Source of the DNA: Neobacillus jeddahensis
Lineage (GTDB): Bacteria > Bacillota > Bacilli > Bacillales > Cytobacillaceae
Length of the DNA: 51,571 nucleotides
Direction: 5' to 3'
Assembly (NCBI RefSeq): GCF_000612625.1
Contig: NZ_CCAS010000031.1
Location: 1-51,571, forward strand
Shown here in pieces: positions 16,688 through 25,271 of the stretch. The translations under genes and the position numbers were made by a program. The first letter of the stretch is position 1; every line of letters starts with the position of its first letter. The notes beneath the pieces are model-generated. The model made no database searches. It was not told where the DNA came from and saw only the letters and a list, made by a program, of their open reading frames with translations.

Positions 16688-16879
16688 AAAAACCCTCCCT
16701 TTACCCCTTAAGAAATTTTAATAGTGCTAGTTAATCATTTAATAACTTGGGTGGAACATTTCGCATATTGTGTCTCTTGGTAGAAGGTTATATTCTTATC
16801 TAAATACCTGGTGGTGAGATGGATAAATTTCATAATTTTTAGATAACGGCAGACATACTGCTAGCATTTGGCTCCATTT

Positions 16880-18607
16880 CTATTTCATTAGTCGGAAGCG
16901 GTGCAGCGAAATAAATAGACTTAAAAGCTTGTTCACAACCGGTTCACCTTCATTGCGGTTGCCCATTTCTTCCAAAGCTGCATCAATAGCATCGGCGCTG
17001 TTGGTTAATTCCTCAACAGTCATATTAGCCATCGCGCCATAGATTTCAAGCGGCATCACACTCTTAATCGTTTTATCATCCGTAACAATACATCCTCCTG
17101 AATATTGATCCACTTCTTTTGCGCAGAAGCACATTTCGTCACTTTCCTGTCCGACTACAACAAAATACGGTGATGGCGCTGACCAGAAAGTGGCTACGGC
17201 ACCATGTTCGACATACACACCTTTAAATAAACCATTCACTACATGCCGTTTTCCATCTGCATAACGTTGGATAACAGACAGACGGCTTAATTTCTCCCCT
17301 TCATATTCCGGAACAATCTTGCCATTTACCATTGGCACCCAAATTTCTTGGTGAAACTTGGCATGACCGCGTCCGTATACATCGAATAAATACACTTTTG
17401 CCTTTGTCCCATCTTCAGAAACCTCAAAAGGAACAATGTCTAGCTCTGCTGGTGTTAAGTCATTTAAACCTTGTACGCCCTTCGTACACATGGCAGAGTA
17501 GTCTATTTCGACTTTCTTTACTAACTTTTTATCTTGTGCGATTAATTCACCATCTTTAAATACATACAGGGGATTTATTTTCGATAAGCTGTCTGTCAAG
17601 ACAATATCCGCAAAACGCCCCGGTGTCAAGGAACCAATTTGATCTTCCATATGGTAGGATCTAGCTGTATTTAACGTGGCCATTTTAATGGCCTTAATTG
17701 GACTAATCCCCATCTCCGTACAAAGCGAGATAATCCAATCCATATGTCCCATCTTAAGTAATCGTTCAATCGAGATATTATCTGTACATAGCATAAAGTT
17801 ATCTGTTGGAAACTTGCGGTCTACTATGGAACGAAGCAATGTTTTTATCACTACACTGCTGCCTACACCAAATTTAATTTGGGTTGAAAAACCGTAACGA
17901 ATGCTTTTCTCAATATCGTCACCGTTCCAGACATCATGATTATTGGATGTACCAATGGCAGGCAAATAATTTAAGATCATATCCGGAAGACCCGTTAAGC
18001 CCCAATGTCCGTTCATGAATCCCCCTTTTTCTCTTACCCAGGAAGCCTTGTGGAAGTCATCCTCATCCCCCTTGCTATAAGTAAAATGTTCAAATTCACC
18101 TAATCCGATTACCGGATCCATATTTAAGACTTCCTTCGTTACCTATGCAGCTACTTTCTTCCCTGGAGCAAATGCATATAATCTGTATGGCAATTTTTCA
18201 TAATCACGGAACAAGCCTTGAGCCGCTCTTACCCCATCCTCACCGGCTGCACTTAGAAGGTCTAAGGTCTCAGCAAAGATAGTCGTTGTTCCATTCGGGA
18301 CCATTGCCTCGCCGAGCGCTACTGGATGAGCCAGCTGAGATTCAAAATGCAAATGAGCATCAATTAATCCTGGAATAGCATAAAGCCCTTGTCCATCAAA
18401 TACATCCTTCACCTTGGCTATGGATTCATCCGGATTCAAAGCTACAATCCGTTTATCATAGATTAGTAAAGATCCTTGAAAGACCGTTTCCCCATGTACA
18501 TCCAAAATGTTTACATTTTTAATAAGGAGATCAGCCTCTTTTCTGCCGTTTAAAATCTCGTAAATATCCCGAACCTTTTCAAGATGATATGTCGCTGTTT
18601 GTTTCAT
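16880..18607 (-). pseudogene. ade: Adenine deaminase with an internal amber codon
   Basis: The frame from ATG 18607 (AGGGAGA upstream) to 16880 has 575 sense codons and one internal TAG at 18145-18143. This total fits full-length adenine deaminase (B. subtilis AdeC is similar in size). The N-terminal piece has the amidohydrolase metal motif IDAHLHFES (about 99-107); the C-terminal piece has VIGLGEFEHF and the deaminase core. The codon after GKKVAA is TAG where CAG would restore reading, so one C to T change explains it. The enzyme would convert adenine to hypoxanthine and ammonia. It sits under the LacI-type repressor 18784 with operators between. Restart at internal ATG codons would give an inactive C-terminal fragment. 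Confidence 0.85.
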
Positions 18608-18684
18608 GATTAGTTCTCCCTTTCATTATAAATTTATATTTTTATAAGAAGAGCATAGCTCTTACCTTATCGAAAATAACGAAT

Positions 18685-18703
18685 CAGTTAATCGTTTAAC
18701 TAA
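18685..18703. promoter_or_regulatory. LacI-type operator 1 upstream of ade
   Basis: CAGTTAATCGTTTAACTAA, a near-palindrome with arms AGTTAA/TTAACT. It repeats 42 bp downstream. Confidence 0.65.
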
Positions 18704-18726
18704 GTGGGTAAAATCTATGTTAACGA

Positions 18727-18748
18727 ATTAGTTAATCGTTTAACTAAT
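18727..18748. promoter_or_regulatory. LacI-type operator 2 upstream of ade
   Basis: Arms ATTAGTTAA and TTAACTAAT are exact complements around TCGT. It shares the core GTTAATCGTTTAAC with operator 1 and the regulator promoter. Confidence 0.7.
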
Positions 18749-18783
18749 AGATAAAAAAACTTTGTAACCTACATTTCTCATGA

Positions 18784-19761
18784 TCAGGAAGATTTCCGTT
18801 CAACAATAAACGGTTCTAATACGGTTACCGGTTCAAACTCTTCTTTTCGAATTTCACTCAGAATAATTTCTGCACTTCTTATGCCTAATTCCAGGTTCTG
18901 CAAGTCCACACAAGTAAGCTCAGGTGTCGAAATTTGTGATAATAGAGAATTCCCCAAACTCAAAACGGCCATATCCTCCGCTATCCGAATGTCCGCTTGC
19001 ACTAATGCTTTAGTCAAATAAACTGCACTTAATTCATTTAAGACAAATACACCATTAATATGATTTTGAAGAAGGATAGGAACACAATCTTTTGATAAGT
19101 TCATATCGTCTTCGATTTCTATCATCAAAGGCTTTTGCTCGCAATCGCTTGCTTGATGAAAGCCATTCAAAAATAATTCAAGCACCTCGTACGGCAGTTT
19201 TTTGTGAACTAAAGCAATTCTATTTTTACCTTTTGAAAGCAGATGCTCTGCCCCGATTTTCCCTGCCTTGGTTAAGTCCGGGTAGACGATTGGAAAGTCA
19301 GAGTACGAAATACATCGGTTTGCATAGACAACCGGTATCCCCCATTCGATAAAACTATAAATACTTTCTTTAAACGATAGATCAGAAAATAACCCAATAA
19401 TGATAATTCCCGCTATCATGTTTTCGCGCATAAGTTGAACAACATCTGCTTCACTTAAATGGAGATTGTCAACTTCATAAATAAATAGATTATAATTATG
19501 TTTTATTAAAGTTTGGCTAATTCCGGAAGTGATCTCAGAATAATTAAGACTATTAATCTTTGGCAGGATTACCGCAACATTAGTCGTTTCCTTCCGCTTT
19601 AATGCTTTTGCAACCACATTTGGAACATATCCTAATTCCTTAATGGCGGTCTGGATCCTTTCCTCTGTTGATTTTTTTACAACAATATTTTTGTTTAAAT
19701 ATCTGGAAACAGTACAAGCGCTTACATTAGCATGTTCTGCAATATCTTTCAAAGTTGCCAT
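18784..19761 (-). CDS. LacI family transcriptional regulator
   Basis: The product is 325 residues from ATG 19761, with AAGGAG 7 nt upstream; earlier ATG codons overlap that site. Residues 1-50 form the LacI helix-turn-helix and hinge (TLKDIAEHANVSACTVSRYL, then VPNVVAKALK). The rest is a periplasmic-binding-protein-like effector domain. Palindromic sites with TTAA-TCGT-TTAA cores occur both before the ade gene and before this gene, which suggests repression of the operon and autoregulation. The effector is probably a purine or a related metabolite given the target, but this is inferred. The regulator is intact while both presumed target genes are broken. Confidence 0.88.
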   Translation of the reverse strand: MATLKDIAEHANVSACTVSRYLNKNIVVKKSTEERIQTAIKELGYVPNVVAKALKRKETTNVAVILPKINSLNYSEITSGISQTLIKHNYNLFIYEVDNLHLSEADVVQLMRENMIAGIIIIGLFSDLSFKESIYSFIEWGIPVVYANRCISYSDFPIVYPDLTKAGKIGAEHLLSKGKNRIALVHKKLPYEVLELFLNGFHQASDCEQKPLMIEIEDDMNLSKDCVPILLQNHINGVFVLNELSAVYLTKALVQADIRIAEDMAVLSLGNSLLSQISTPELTCVDLQNLELGIRSAEIILSEIRKEEFEPVTVLEPFIVERKSS

Positions 19762-19780
19762 TTCCATTCTCCTTGCCATA

Positions 19781-19813
19781 GGTTAAACGTATTAGTAAAT
19801 CGTTTAACCTGAT
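19781..19813. promoter_or_regulatory. LacI-type operator in the regulator's own promoter
   Basis: GGTTAAACG (19781-19789) and CGTTTAACC (19801-19809) are inverted, and ATTAGTAAATCGTTTAAC (19791-19808) matches the ade operators. Confidence 0.6.
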
Positions 19814-19860
19814 ATAAACATAAAATATCATGTTGTAAACTGAATTGAAAGAAAATTATG

Positions 19861-19966
19861 TATAATTTTTAAATAAAGATACGAGGGGCACCTACCCCAT
19901 AAAGTCCACAATTTAATGAGGCAGGAGAAAGCTCAACTAAGTTGAGTATTCTCCTGCCTTTTTACT
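19861..19966 (+). ncRNA. Candidate small RNA
   Basis: A perfect -10 box TATAAT at 19861-19866 (weak -35) would start a transcript near 19873. It would contain a GGGG/CCCC hairpin (about 19884-19899) and end at a strong intrinsic terminator: AGGCAGGAGAA pairs with TTCTCCTGCCT, an inner GCTCAAC/GTTGAG stem, then TTTTTACTTTTA (19919-19965). No + strand gene follows. Length would be about 94 nt. Confidence 0.4.
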
Positions 19967-19978
19967 TTTACAAAAAAA

Positions 19979-20428
19979 CTAGGTACTCTTTAACTTTTCT
20001 GTCTCCTTCGTAAAAATATCAATACTTATTTTTAAAAAATGGAGAATGGTTTTTAATTCACTTTCATTGTAACTGGAAAATAATTTGCCCATTTCTACCC
20101 CAAACGATTGGAAGATTGGAACCATTTCTGTTTTGGTTTTCTCTATATTTCTTTTTATGATTACTTTCCGTCGATCATTGGGATGCTTATCTCTATATAC
20201 AAAGTTTTTCTTTTCCAGTCGATCCACCACCGTTGTAACCATTCCCGTTGATAATCCTGATTTACTAGCAATTTCTCCTGCGGTAACCCCCTCATTTGTA
20301 ATAATCCCTAACACTTTATAATCTGTAACATTTAAGCCTAACTTCTCTGCTATTTGTTGGTGAAACATAATTAAAGCAAAACTAAACTCTTGCCCCATTA
20401 GGTTATTTTCAAAATTTCCACTTTCCAT
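19979..20428 (-). CDS. MarR family transcriptional regulator
   Basis: The 149-residue protein is a typical MarR winged helix: VTAGEIASKSGLSTGMVTTVVDRLEKKNFV forms recognition helix and wing entry, followed by R-D-x-x-P-N-D-R-R (RDKHPNDRR, about 79-87), the family's wing signature. GGGAGGGGG precedes the ATG by 10 nt. It is divergent from the small membrane protein gene at 20548. A palindrome at 20462-20480 lies in the shared promoter region and is the probable operator. The ligand is unknown. Confidence 0.88.
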   Translation of the reverse strand: MESGNFENNLMGQEFSFALIMFHQQIAEKLGLNVTDYKVLGIITNEGVTAGEIASKSGLSTGMVTTVVDRLEKKNFVYRDKHPNDRRKVIIKRNIEKTKTEMVPIFQSFGVEMGKLFSSYNESELKTILHFLKISIDIFTKETEKLKST

Positions 20429-20461
20429 TGACAGATAGTCCCCCTCCCATTATCATTATAT

Positions 20462-20480
20462 TATCTCTATTTTAGAGATA
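20462..20480. promoter_or_regulatory. Probable MarR operator
   Basis: TATCTCTA-TTT-TAGAGATA, perfect 8-bp arms, in the gap between divergent genes. A half-site GGAGATA recurs 11 bp downstream. Confidence 0.6.
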
Positions 20481-20547
20481 CTTTATTTTGGAGATACTCG
20501 TTTATTGGGTAATTTTTTTTAGTATACCAAAAAAGGAGGAAGCAATC

Positions 20548-21057
20548 ATGCTCATATTGGACAGTTTTCAAACTTTACTTTCATCTTTCCAATTCTACTT
20601 CTCAAGTTTTATGTTTATTGGCCTGGGAATACTAACAACGGTTGGAAGAGTTTCACAAGTACTTTTAAAAGAAAAATTTAGTAAACGAGCTTATCTTCTT
20701 ACGGAGTTTTGCGTAGAAGGTTTAAGACTTATTCAATACGTTCTCTTTATACTCATCGGTAGAAATATTATTTTTACTATCAATAATCTCTGGCAGACTA
20801 TTATCCAAGGCTTTCAAGAAATAACTTACCCTCAAATTGTTTGGGACCTTGTGGGATTTTTAATTATTTTCGGTCTTTATAACATTCTCATATTTGTAGT
20901 ATTTAGTAAGAGGAATACTAGTAACATCATGGAAAAATTCTCTATTAAACGGTATCTCGTTAAATCTGTTCAACTAGCATTCATACTTGGTTTTAAAAAT
21001 TTATTTCTTATCCCAACAAGCATAATTTACCTGTTAATTATTTTTAAAGTCATCTAA
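20548..21057 (+). CDS. Small polytopic membrane protein, MarR-linked
   Basis: The product is 169 residues from ATG 20548, selected because AAGGAGG lies 8 nt upstream. About four membrane helices are visible, for example FMFIGLGILTTVGRVSQVLL and IVWDLVGFLIIFGLYNILIF. It shares a promoter region with the divergent MarR regulator, which probably controls it. I do not recognise the family; MarR-linked membrane proteins often concern efflux or stress, but nothing in the sequence shows that here. Confidence 0.65.
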   Translation: MLILDSFQTLLSSFQFYFSSFMFIGLGILTTVGRVSQVLLKEKFSKRAYLLTEFCVEGLRLIQYVLFILIGRNIIFTINNLWQTIIQGFQEITYPQIVWDLVGFLIIFGLYNILIFVVFSKRNTSNIMEKFSIKRYLVKSVQLAFILGFKNLFLIPTSIIYLLIIFKVI

Positions 21058-21129
21058 TACTTTTACAGTTAACTACATGCTATTCGGTTGCCTTTATAGA
21101 ATCACTTCGATTATGTAAAGACTTTACAC

Positions 21130-21735
21130 TTATTTCCCTGCTTCCTCATGATATTCCTTCACACTAACACCAAAATGACTGTTCGGGAGATAGGCTATTT
21201 CTAGCGGTTTTCCGGACAAATTTGCTGCGTAATAGTTTCTTGAAATATTCAGGTTATAGACGTCGATGGTGAGATCACTAAATTCCAACTCCATTATAAA
21301 TTGGGTTCCGGTGTCAGGGTCATCATACTCCACCCCAATGGGAATCGCGACCAACTTTTCAAACTGCTTGTTTTCAAAAGCCGCTTTATCTTTATAGAGA
21401 AGGGTCGAGGTTTCCATAAAGGAATAGCCGGTTACGATCAACACACCTGCGGCGAGTAAACAAACAATCTTTGCCAACCAGTTCCTTGTCCCAACGATCA
21501 TCCCGATAAACGTAAGACCAAAGCAGAGACTCAGGCTGGCAGAACTGTAAGCACCCAACATTTCCGACAGAATGAAATGTTCTTCGACTAACTTGGACAT
21601 GCCCCACAAAATGAACGTGACAATCAGAAAAAGAAGGCCGATGATTATGAATAGGCCAGCAATGGCCTCCCTCCTATTCTCAAATATCCGGAAGCCCCGT
21701 TTTACCTTCTTTTTCTTCTTTAGCTTTATGGTCAT
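21130..21735 (-). CDS. Hypothetical membrane protein downstream of the vWA lipoprotein
   Basis: The product is 201 residues from ATG 21735 (GGAGGG 8 nt upstream; an earlier ATG at 21759 has no site). It has a lysine-rich N-terminus (KLKKKKKVKRGF), three membrane helices at about 25-46, 66-82 and 86-104, and an extracytoplasmic C-terminal domain of about 90 residues. It follows the vWA lipoprotein gene by about 100 nt on the same strand, so the two probably form an operon. Function unknown. Confidence 0.65.
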   Translation of the reverse strand: MTIKLKKKKKVKRGFRIFENRREAIAGLFIIIGLLFLIVTFILWGMSKLVEEHFILSEMLGAYSSASLSLCFGLTFIGMIVGTRNWLAKIVCLLAAGVLIVTGYSFMETSTLLYKDKAAFENKQFEKLVAIPIGVEYDDPDTGTQFIMELEFSDLTIDVYNLNISRNYYAANLSGKPLEIAYLPNSHFGVSVKEYHEEAGK

Positions 21736-21839
21736 TGGCTGCTCCCTCCTTCTAAACATAGTCAGAAAGCCAATTCAAACCGAACGGCTGCCCAGCTGGC
21801 CAAAAAAACTAGCCGGGCCTTTCCTACGGTCCTTTACTC

Positions 21840-23228
21840 CTATTGCCATTGCTGACGCCATTCTTCGACCTTCGCATTAATTTCCTCATAGACTTGCTTT
21901 CTTTCCGACTCTTTGTCCTCCTTAATGGCTTTGAAGTGTTCATTTCGTAAATCATGCATCGACTCCGCTAACTCCAGGACTTGCTTCTCCACCTCATCGG
22001 ATATCAATTTCTCATCATACAAGAAATACGCAGCATGTTGAATACGATTCAATTCTGCATCGGAGGCAGTATATAAGGGATTATAGATTTTATTCATTCG
22101 ATCCATCGCCCCAATCCATTGCTGCATGGTCACACCTTGCGTCCAAGCAAGCTGTCCCAATGTAGGCTGCCATTTTTTCGTGATTTGAACTTCGAGCTCA
22201 GCGGGATTCTCTACCGTGACATACTCTCCCGCGCCGGAATCGGCCACTTGTTTTAGCTGCTGCTGACCTTCGTTATCTACGTTAAATCCAATAATATTAA
22301 CCTTTGCTTTGATATTTTGACTTTGAAGCTGCCCCGCCGCAGCAACGGGATCTCCATCACATGTTTCCACTCCGTCACTCACTATGTAAACTAGATTCGA
22401 GTAGTCGTCTGAAGGATAGGCTTGCAGAATTTCTCCCGCTTTATTAATCGCCCCAGCTAATGGAGTCCAGCCACTCGCCTGGAAAGAGTTCAACGAGTTT
22501 GTGAAGTTTTCAGCTTGATAGGCTGATAGTGGATACACCGCTTCCACGGACGAACAGGATGTGATCTTATCGGAATCGGCTGATGTGCCCACATGTCCAT
22601 ATGTGATCAAGGCAAGATTGGCATCACCGGGAATTTGCCCCACGAACTTGGCAATCGCCGCTTTCGCTAACTCCATTTTCGTTTGGCCGGTGATTTTCCC
22701 TTTCATACTGCCGCTTGCATCCATTAACACCAACACATTCATTTTCTTTTGTTTTGTGGTTACCTCATCCGCACCATTTGGCAATTCCGGCATCACGAAA
22801 CCATGTTCATATGTAACTAATTGCTCATAATAGTTTTGATAATTTCCTGAACCAAGCTGATACACAAGGTAATCATATACCTGCTCACCGCTTAGGTTTT
22901 TATGTTTGGTCAAATAAGTTTTGAACTCCTTCTCGGCAATCGGATTGAACGTTTGCTCTAGAAAATCCCGGTATTGCTGACTGTCCCAGCCCCCCAGCGT
23001 TTCCAACTGCTGGTCCATATGTTTTTCGACCAAGGCGCCAGCTTTTTGGTCAACCATTTCTTCCACTGTCCTTGCTGCAAGTGGAATCTTTTCCTCCACC
23101 GTTTCTTTGGCTGCCGTTGTTTTGGCAGACTTTGGATTCTCTGTTTGCGTTTGCTCCATCGTACACGCTGCCAGTACTACAAACGACAGAATGCACACTA
23201 GGATTGCGCCTCTTTTGAAAAAACTCAT
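21840..23228 (-). CDS. vWA domain lipoprotein
   Basis: The product is 462 residues from ATG 23228 (GGAGGGGAAGGG directly upstream). A lipoprotein signal ends in VVLAAC with the lipidated cysteine at 22. A helical region precedes a von Willebrand A domain beginning VLVLMDASGSMKG, whose DASGS (170-174) is the MIDAS metal site. GWTPLAGA supplies the third MIDAS threonine, and IVSDGVETCDGD the later aspartate. The C-terminal 120 residues are helical and end WRQQWQ. It should be anchored on the outer face of the membrane and bind a protein partner in a metal-dependent way. It is probably co-transcribed with the membrane protein at 21130. Confidence 0.85.
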   Translation of the reverse strand: MSFFKRGAILVCILSFVVLAACTMEQTQTENPKSAKTTAAKETVEEKIPLAARTVEEMVDQKAGALVEKHMDQQLETLGGWDSQQYRDFLEQTFNPIAEKEFKTYLTKHKNLSGEQVYDYLVYQLGSGNYQNYYEQLVTYEHGFVMPELPNGADEVTTKQKKMNVLVLMDASGSMKGKITGQTKMELAKAAIAKFVGQIPGDANLALITYGHVGTSADSDKITSCSSVEAVYPLSAYQAENFTNSLNSFQASGWTPLAGAINKAGEILQAYPSDDYSNLVYIVSDGVETCDGDPVAAAGQLQSQNIKAKVNIIGFNVDNEGQQQLKQVADSGAGEYVTVENPAELEVQITKKWQPTLGQLAWTQGVTMQQWIGAMDRMNKIYNPLYTASDAELNRIQHAAYFLYDEKLISDEVEKQVLELAESMHDLRNEHFKAIKEDKESERKQVYEEINAKVEEWRQQWQ

Positions 23229-23467
23229 CCCTTCCCCTCCTTTTAGAAAAAATACCATTATTTTCTATACGTTCTAAAGAATGATTGGTTTCTGAGACTT
23301 TTGTCACAATTTATACCGAGATATTAGGGTGCGTTTTCCTATCAGGAAAGCCCTCTTGATACACAAAAGAGTTAGGAAAATTTCATCCTAACTCTTTCTA
23401 TTAATCCTTATTCATGACACTTTATTAGTTTATTATTGGCTTTTCATTTATATATGTCTTTCAATAA

Positions 23468-23500
23468 CCAAAACCTCATTTACTTATGATAAGGCAACCA
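23468..23500. repeat. Dispersed repeat, family 2, left half only (copy E)
   Basis: CAAAACCTCATTTACTTATGATAAGGCAACC; the right half is missing and a gene fragment begins at the break. Confidence 0.5.
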
Positions 23501-23779
23501 TATTGCGAACCATCAAGATTACCGTCTGGTCGTCCATTCACATGCTTGCTCCCTAATATTAAGGGCGTTTCCCTACTAACCGTGATGAACACTCCTCACT
23601 TCATTTATCGATGGATTTTTGGCAATCTGATAACCAAAGTCCTATTCTGGAGCACTTTCCGCAAAATGGGAATCCGCAAGAATCTACATTGGTATAATTA
23701 TACTGGTATGGCAGATCGCAGCTTGGAGGAACGGGTAAAACAACTCCATAGGACAGAGCAAAGGTTCGCTCAGCTATAA
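23486..23779 (+). pseudogene. C-terminal fragment of a flavodoxin-like NAD(P)H oxidoreductase
   Basis: The frame encodes 97 residues. From about residue 27 it matches the C-terminal third of the Flavodoxin_2 quinone reductase/KefF-like family: LLTVMNTPHFIYRWIFGN, then RKNLHWYNYTGMADRS and a final helix. The first 26 residues come from repeat-like sequence and have no family pattern. There is no ribosome site. The FMN-binding N-terminal two thirds are missing, so this is a remnant. A family 1 repeat follows 9 nt after the stop and a half family 2 repeat lies at its 5' edge. Confidence 0.7.
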
Positions 23780-23788
23780 CCACACAAT

Positions 23789-23815
23789 CCAAGGGGACGG
23801 TTCTTGTGGTCACAC
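23789..23815 (+). repeat. Family 1 repeat, partial copy
   Basis: CCAAGGGGACGGTTCTTGTGGTCACAC matches the left half of the full family 1 elements; the right arm is absent. Confidence 0.6.
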
Positions 23816-23998
23816 AAATCTTCTCTGATGCACTTATTGGTTGTGTGATATCATGATGGACCCAATACTATTCTGATCTAACAAAGGATATAAACTTATC
23901 AAACATTGGGGAGAAGCATTTCCCAAAGGCCTTACAAAGAACCAAAAAAGACAAATTGATTATAGTCGTTGCTAATGACATTTTTTTAGTTGAAATGT

Positions 23999-24023
23999 AA
24001 AAGCAGTGCTTTTATGACACTGC
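23999..24023 (-). terminator. Terminator of the DUF3231 gene
   Basis: Minus strand GCAGTG/CACTGC stem followed by TTTTACATTTC, 12 nt after the stop. Confidence 0.55.
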
Positions 24024-24034
24024 CTTTTGTAAAT

Positions 24035-25054
24035 TTAATTTTGCTTTTTTTGTTGTGCTAATTTTACTTTATCCAAAGTACCAGGCGGTTGTTCAAGCCA
24101 TTCATTTTGAATCATCAAATAAGCAATATCTTTAGCGTACTGTGCAATCTCAAGGGAAAGTCTCTCATAATTTAAAATTAAATCACTTCGTTGACTTGCA
24201 GCGGCGGCTGTTGCATAGTTGCCCGTTCCTGAAGCAGTCAATAACCCTTGATGAAATATGATCAATTTATCAGAAAACACCTCTGCTGTGGAGTTGGTTA
24301 TCGAAACATCAGAAGATACAGGTGATTGTGTATTATTATCAAGTAATGTAGTAGAGAAAATTTTCACGTGTTTTTCAGAAATGTCCTTTCCTTGTAGCAT
24401 TAGTTTAATAACTTCTTTCCTCGGTGATGATTGTGCAAAAGCTATGGATAATTTAGCCCCGATTAAATTGGTTTGAATATTCATATTTAAGTGAGAAAGT
24501 TCAACAGCATTTAGTGGTCGTTTATTTGAAAATGGATTTAAACCGCTTAAATATTTTTTGCTGTCCACATAATCCTTTTGTTGAGGATAATCAATATAAG
24601 GTGAACGGATATATAGTCCTTTTTCAAGAAGAACCCCTGAACTTTCATCATATAAATCAGAAGTCATATGTAGAGCATTCTTAAAAAGTTTTCTAATGTC
24701 CTTTCTTGCACTCATTGATAAAAAACCACTATAACCTAACATCCCAGCTTTAGACATATGGTTTACATAAGTTATCATAAATGAATCTGTAAATAATCGA
24801 GGGGCATTTAGGTTCACATCACTATCTGAAAAACCATTCGGAATAGGGATATTCTCTTGTTGATAAACTTCGGTAATTTGGGCAAGATATTCGTCTGAAA
24901 TGCTATGGCCTTTTTCAATAATTGACCTTACTTCAGAATCTTCAACTGTTCTTAGAAAATAGTTTAGAAATTGAATAGACATACTATTATTCATATAAGC
25001 TGTCCAAAGAGAAGCTATTTCTGACGAAGTAAGTTGAATCATCTTTTCATCCAT
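24035..25054 (-). CDS. DUF3231 family protein
   Basis: The 339-residue protein is made of two related four-helix halves of about 165 residues, the usual DUF3231 arrangement. Matching features are LTSSEIASLWTAYMNNSMS (6-24) and LNAVELSHLNMNIQTNLIG in the second half, and ISDEYLAQI against ISEKHVKIF. Ferritin-like or coat-related roles have been suggested for such proteins in spore formers; the function is not established. AAGGA lies about 11 nt before the ATG. It is a single-gene unit. Confidence 0.8.
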   Translation of the reverse strand: MDEKMIQLTSSEIASLWTAYMNNSMSIQFLNYFLRTVEDSEVRSIIEKGHSISDEYLAQITEVYQQENIPIPNGFSDSDVNLNAPRLFTDSFMITYVNHMSKAGMLGYSGFLSMSARKDIRKLFKNALHMTSDLYDESSGVLLEKGLYIRSPYIDYPQQKDYVDSKKYLSGLNPFSNKRPLNAVELSHLNMNIQTNLIGAKLSIAFAQSSPRKEVIKLMLQGKDISEKHVKIFSTTLLDNNTQSPVSSDVSITNSTAEVFSDKLIIFHQGLLTASGTGNYATAAAASQRSDLILNYERLSLEIAQYAKDIAYLMIQNEWLEQPPGTLDKVKLAQQKKQN

Positions 25055-25189
25055 TATATTTGAATTCCTTCCAATATTAGAATCATGTTCGTGTTATTAT
25101 TTGTAAAAAAAGAAATTGTATTCAACTTAAAGTAGTAGAATTGCTATGACAACTAACCGTTTTCGAGTTATGTTTTGTAAAATAATCCT

Positions 25190-25253
25190 AAAATCGGTGC
25201 CTGACCCCCAGCGTATTAAAGCTTTAACGCAATGGGGGTCAGGCACCGATTTT
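25190..25253. repeat. Family 3 palindromic repeat (GTGCCTGACCCCC type)
   Basis: Perfect 20-bp arms (25190-25209 and 25234-25253) containing CGGTGCCTGACCCCC, with an inner GCGT/ACGC stem and a TTAAAGCTTTAA centre. A second, cut-off copy lies at 51527-51571. Confidence 0.75.
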
Positions 25254-25271
25254 GATATGTGGCCTGGGAGA

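Noticed and set aside
16795..16935. Alternative reading frame at the 3' end of ade (IYFAAPLPTNEIEMEP)
   Set aside because: It looks coding-like, but the annotated frame ends at a plausible length for the family. Without an alignment I cannot tell whether a second frameshift exists.
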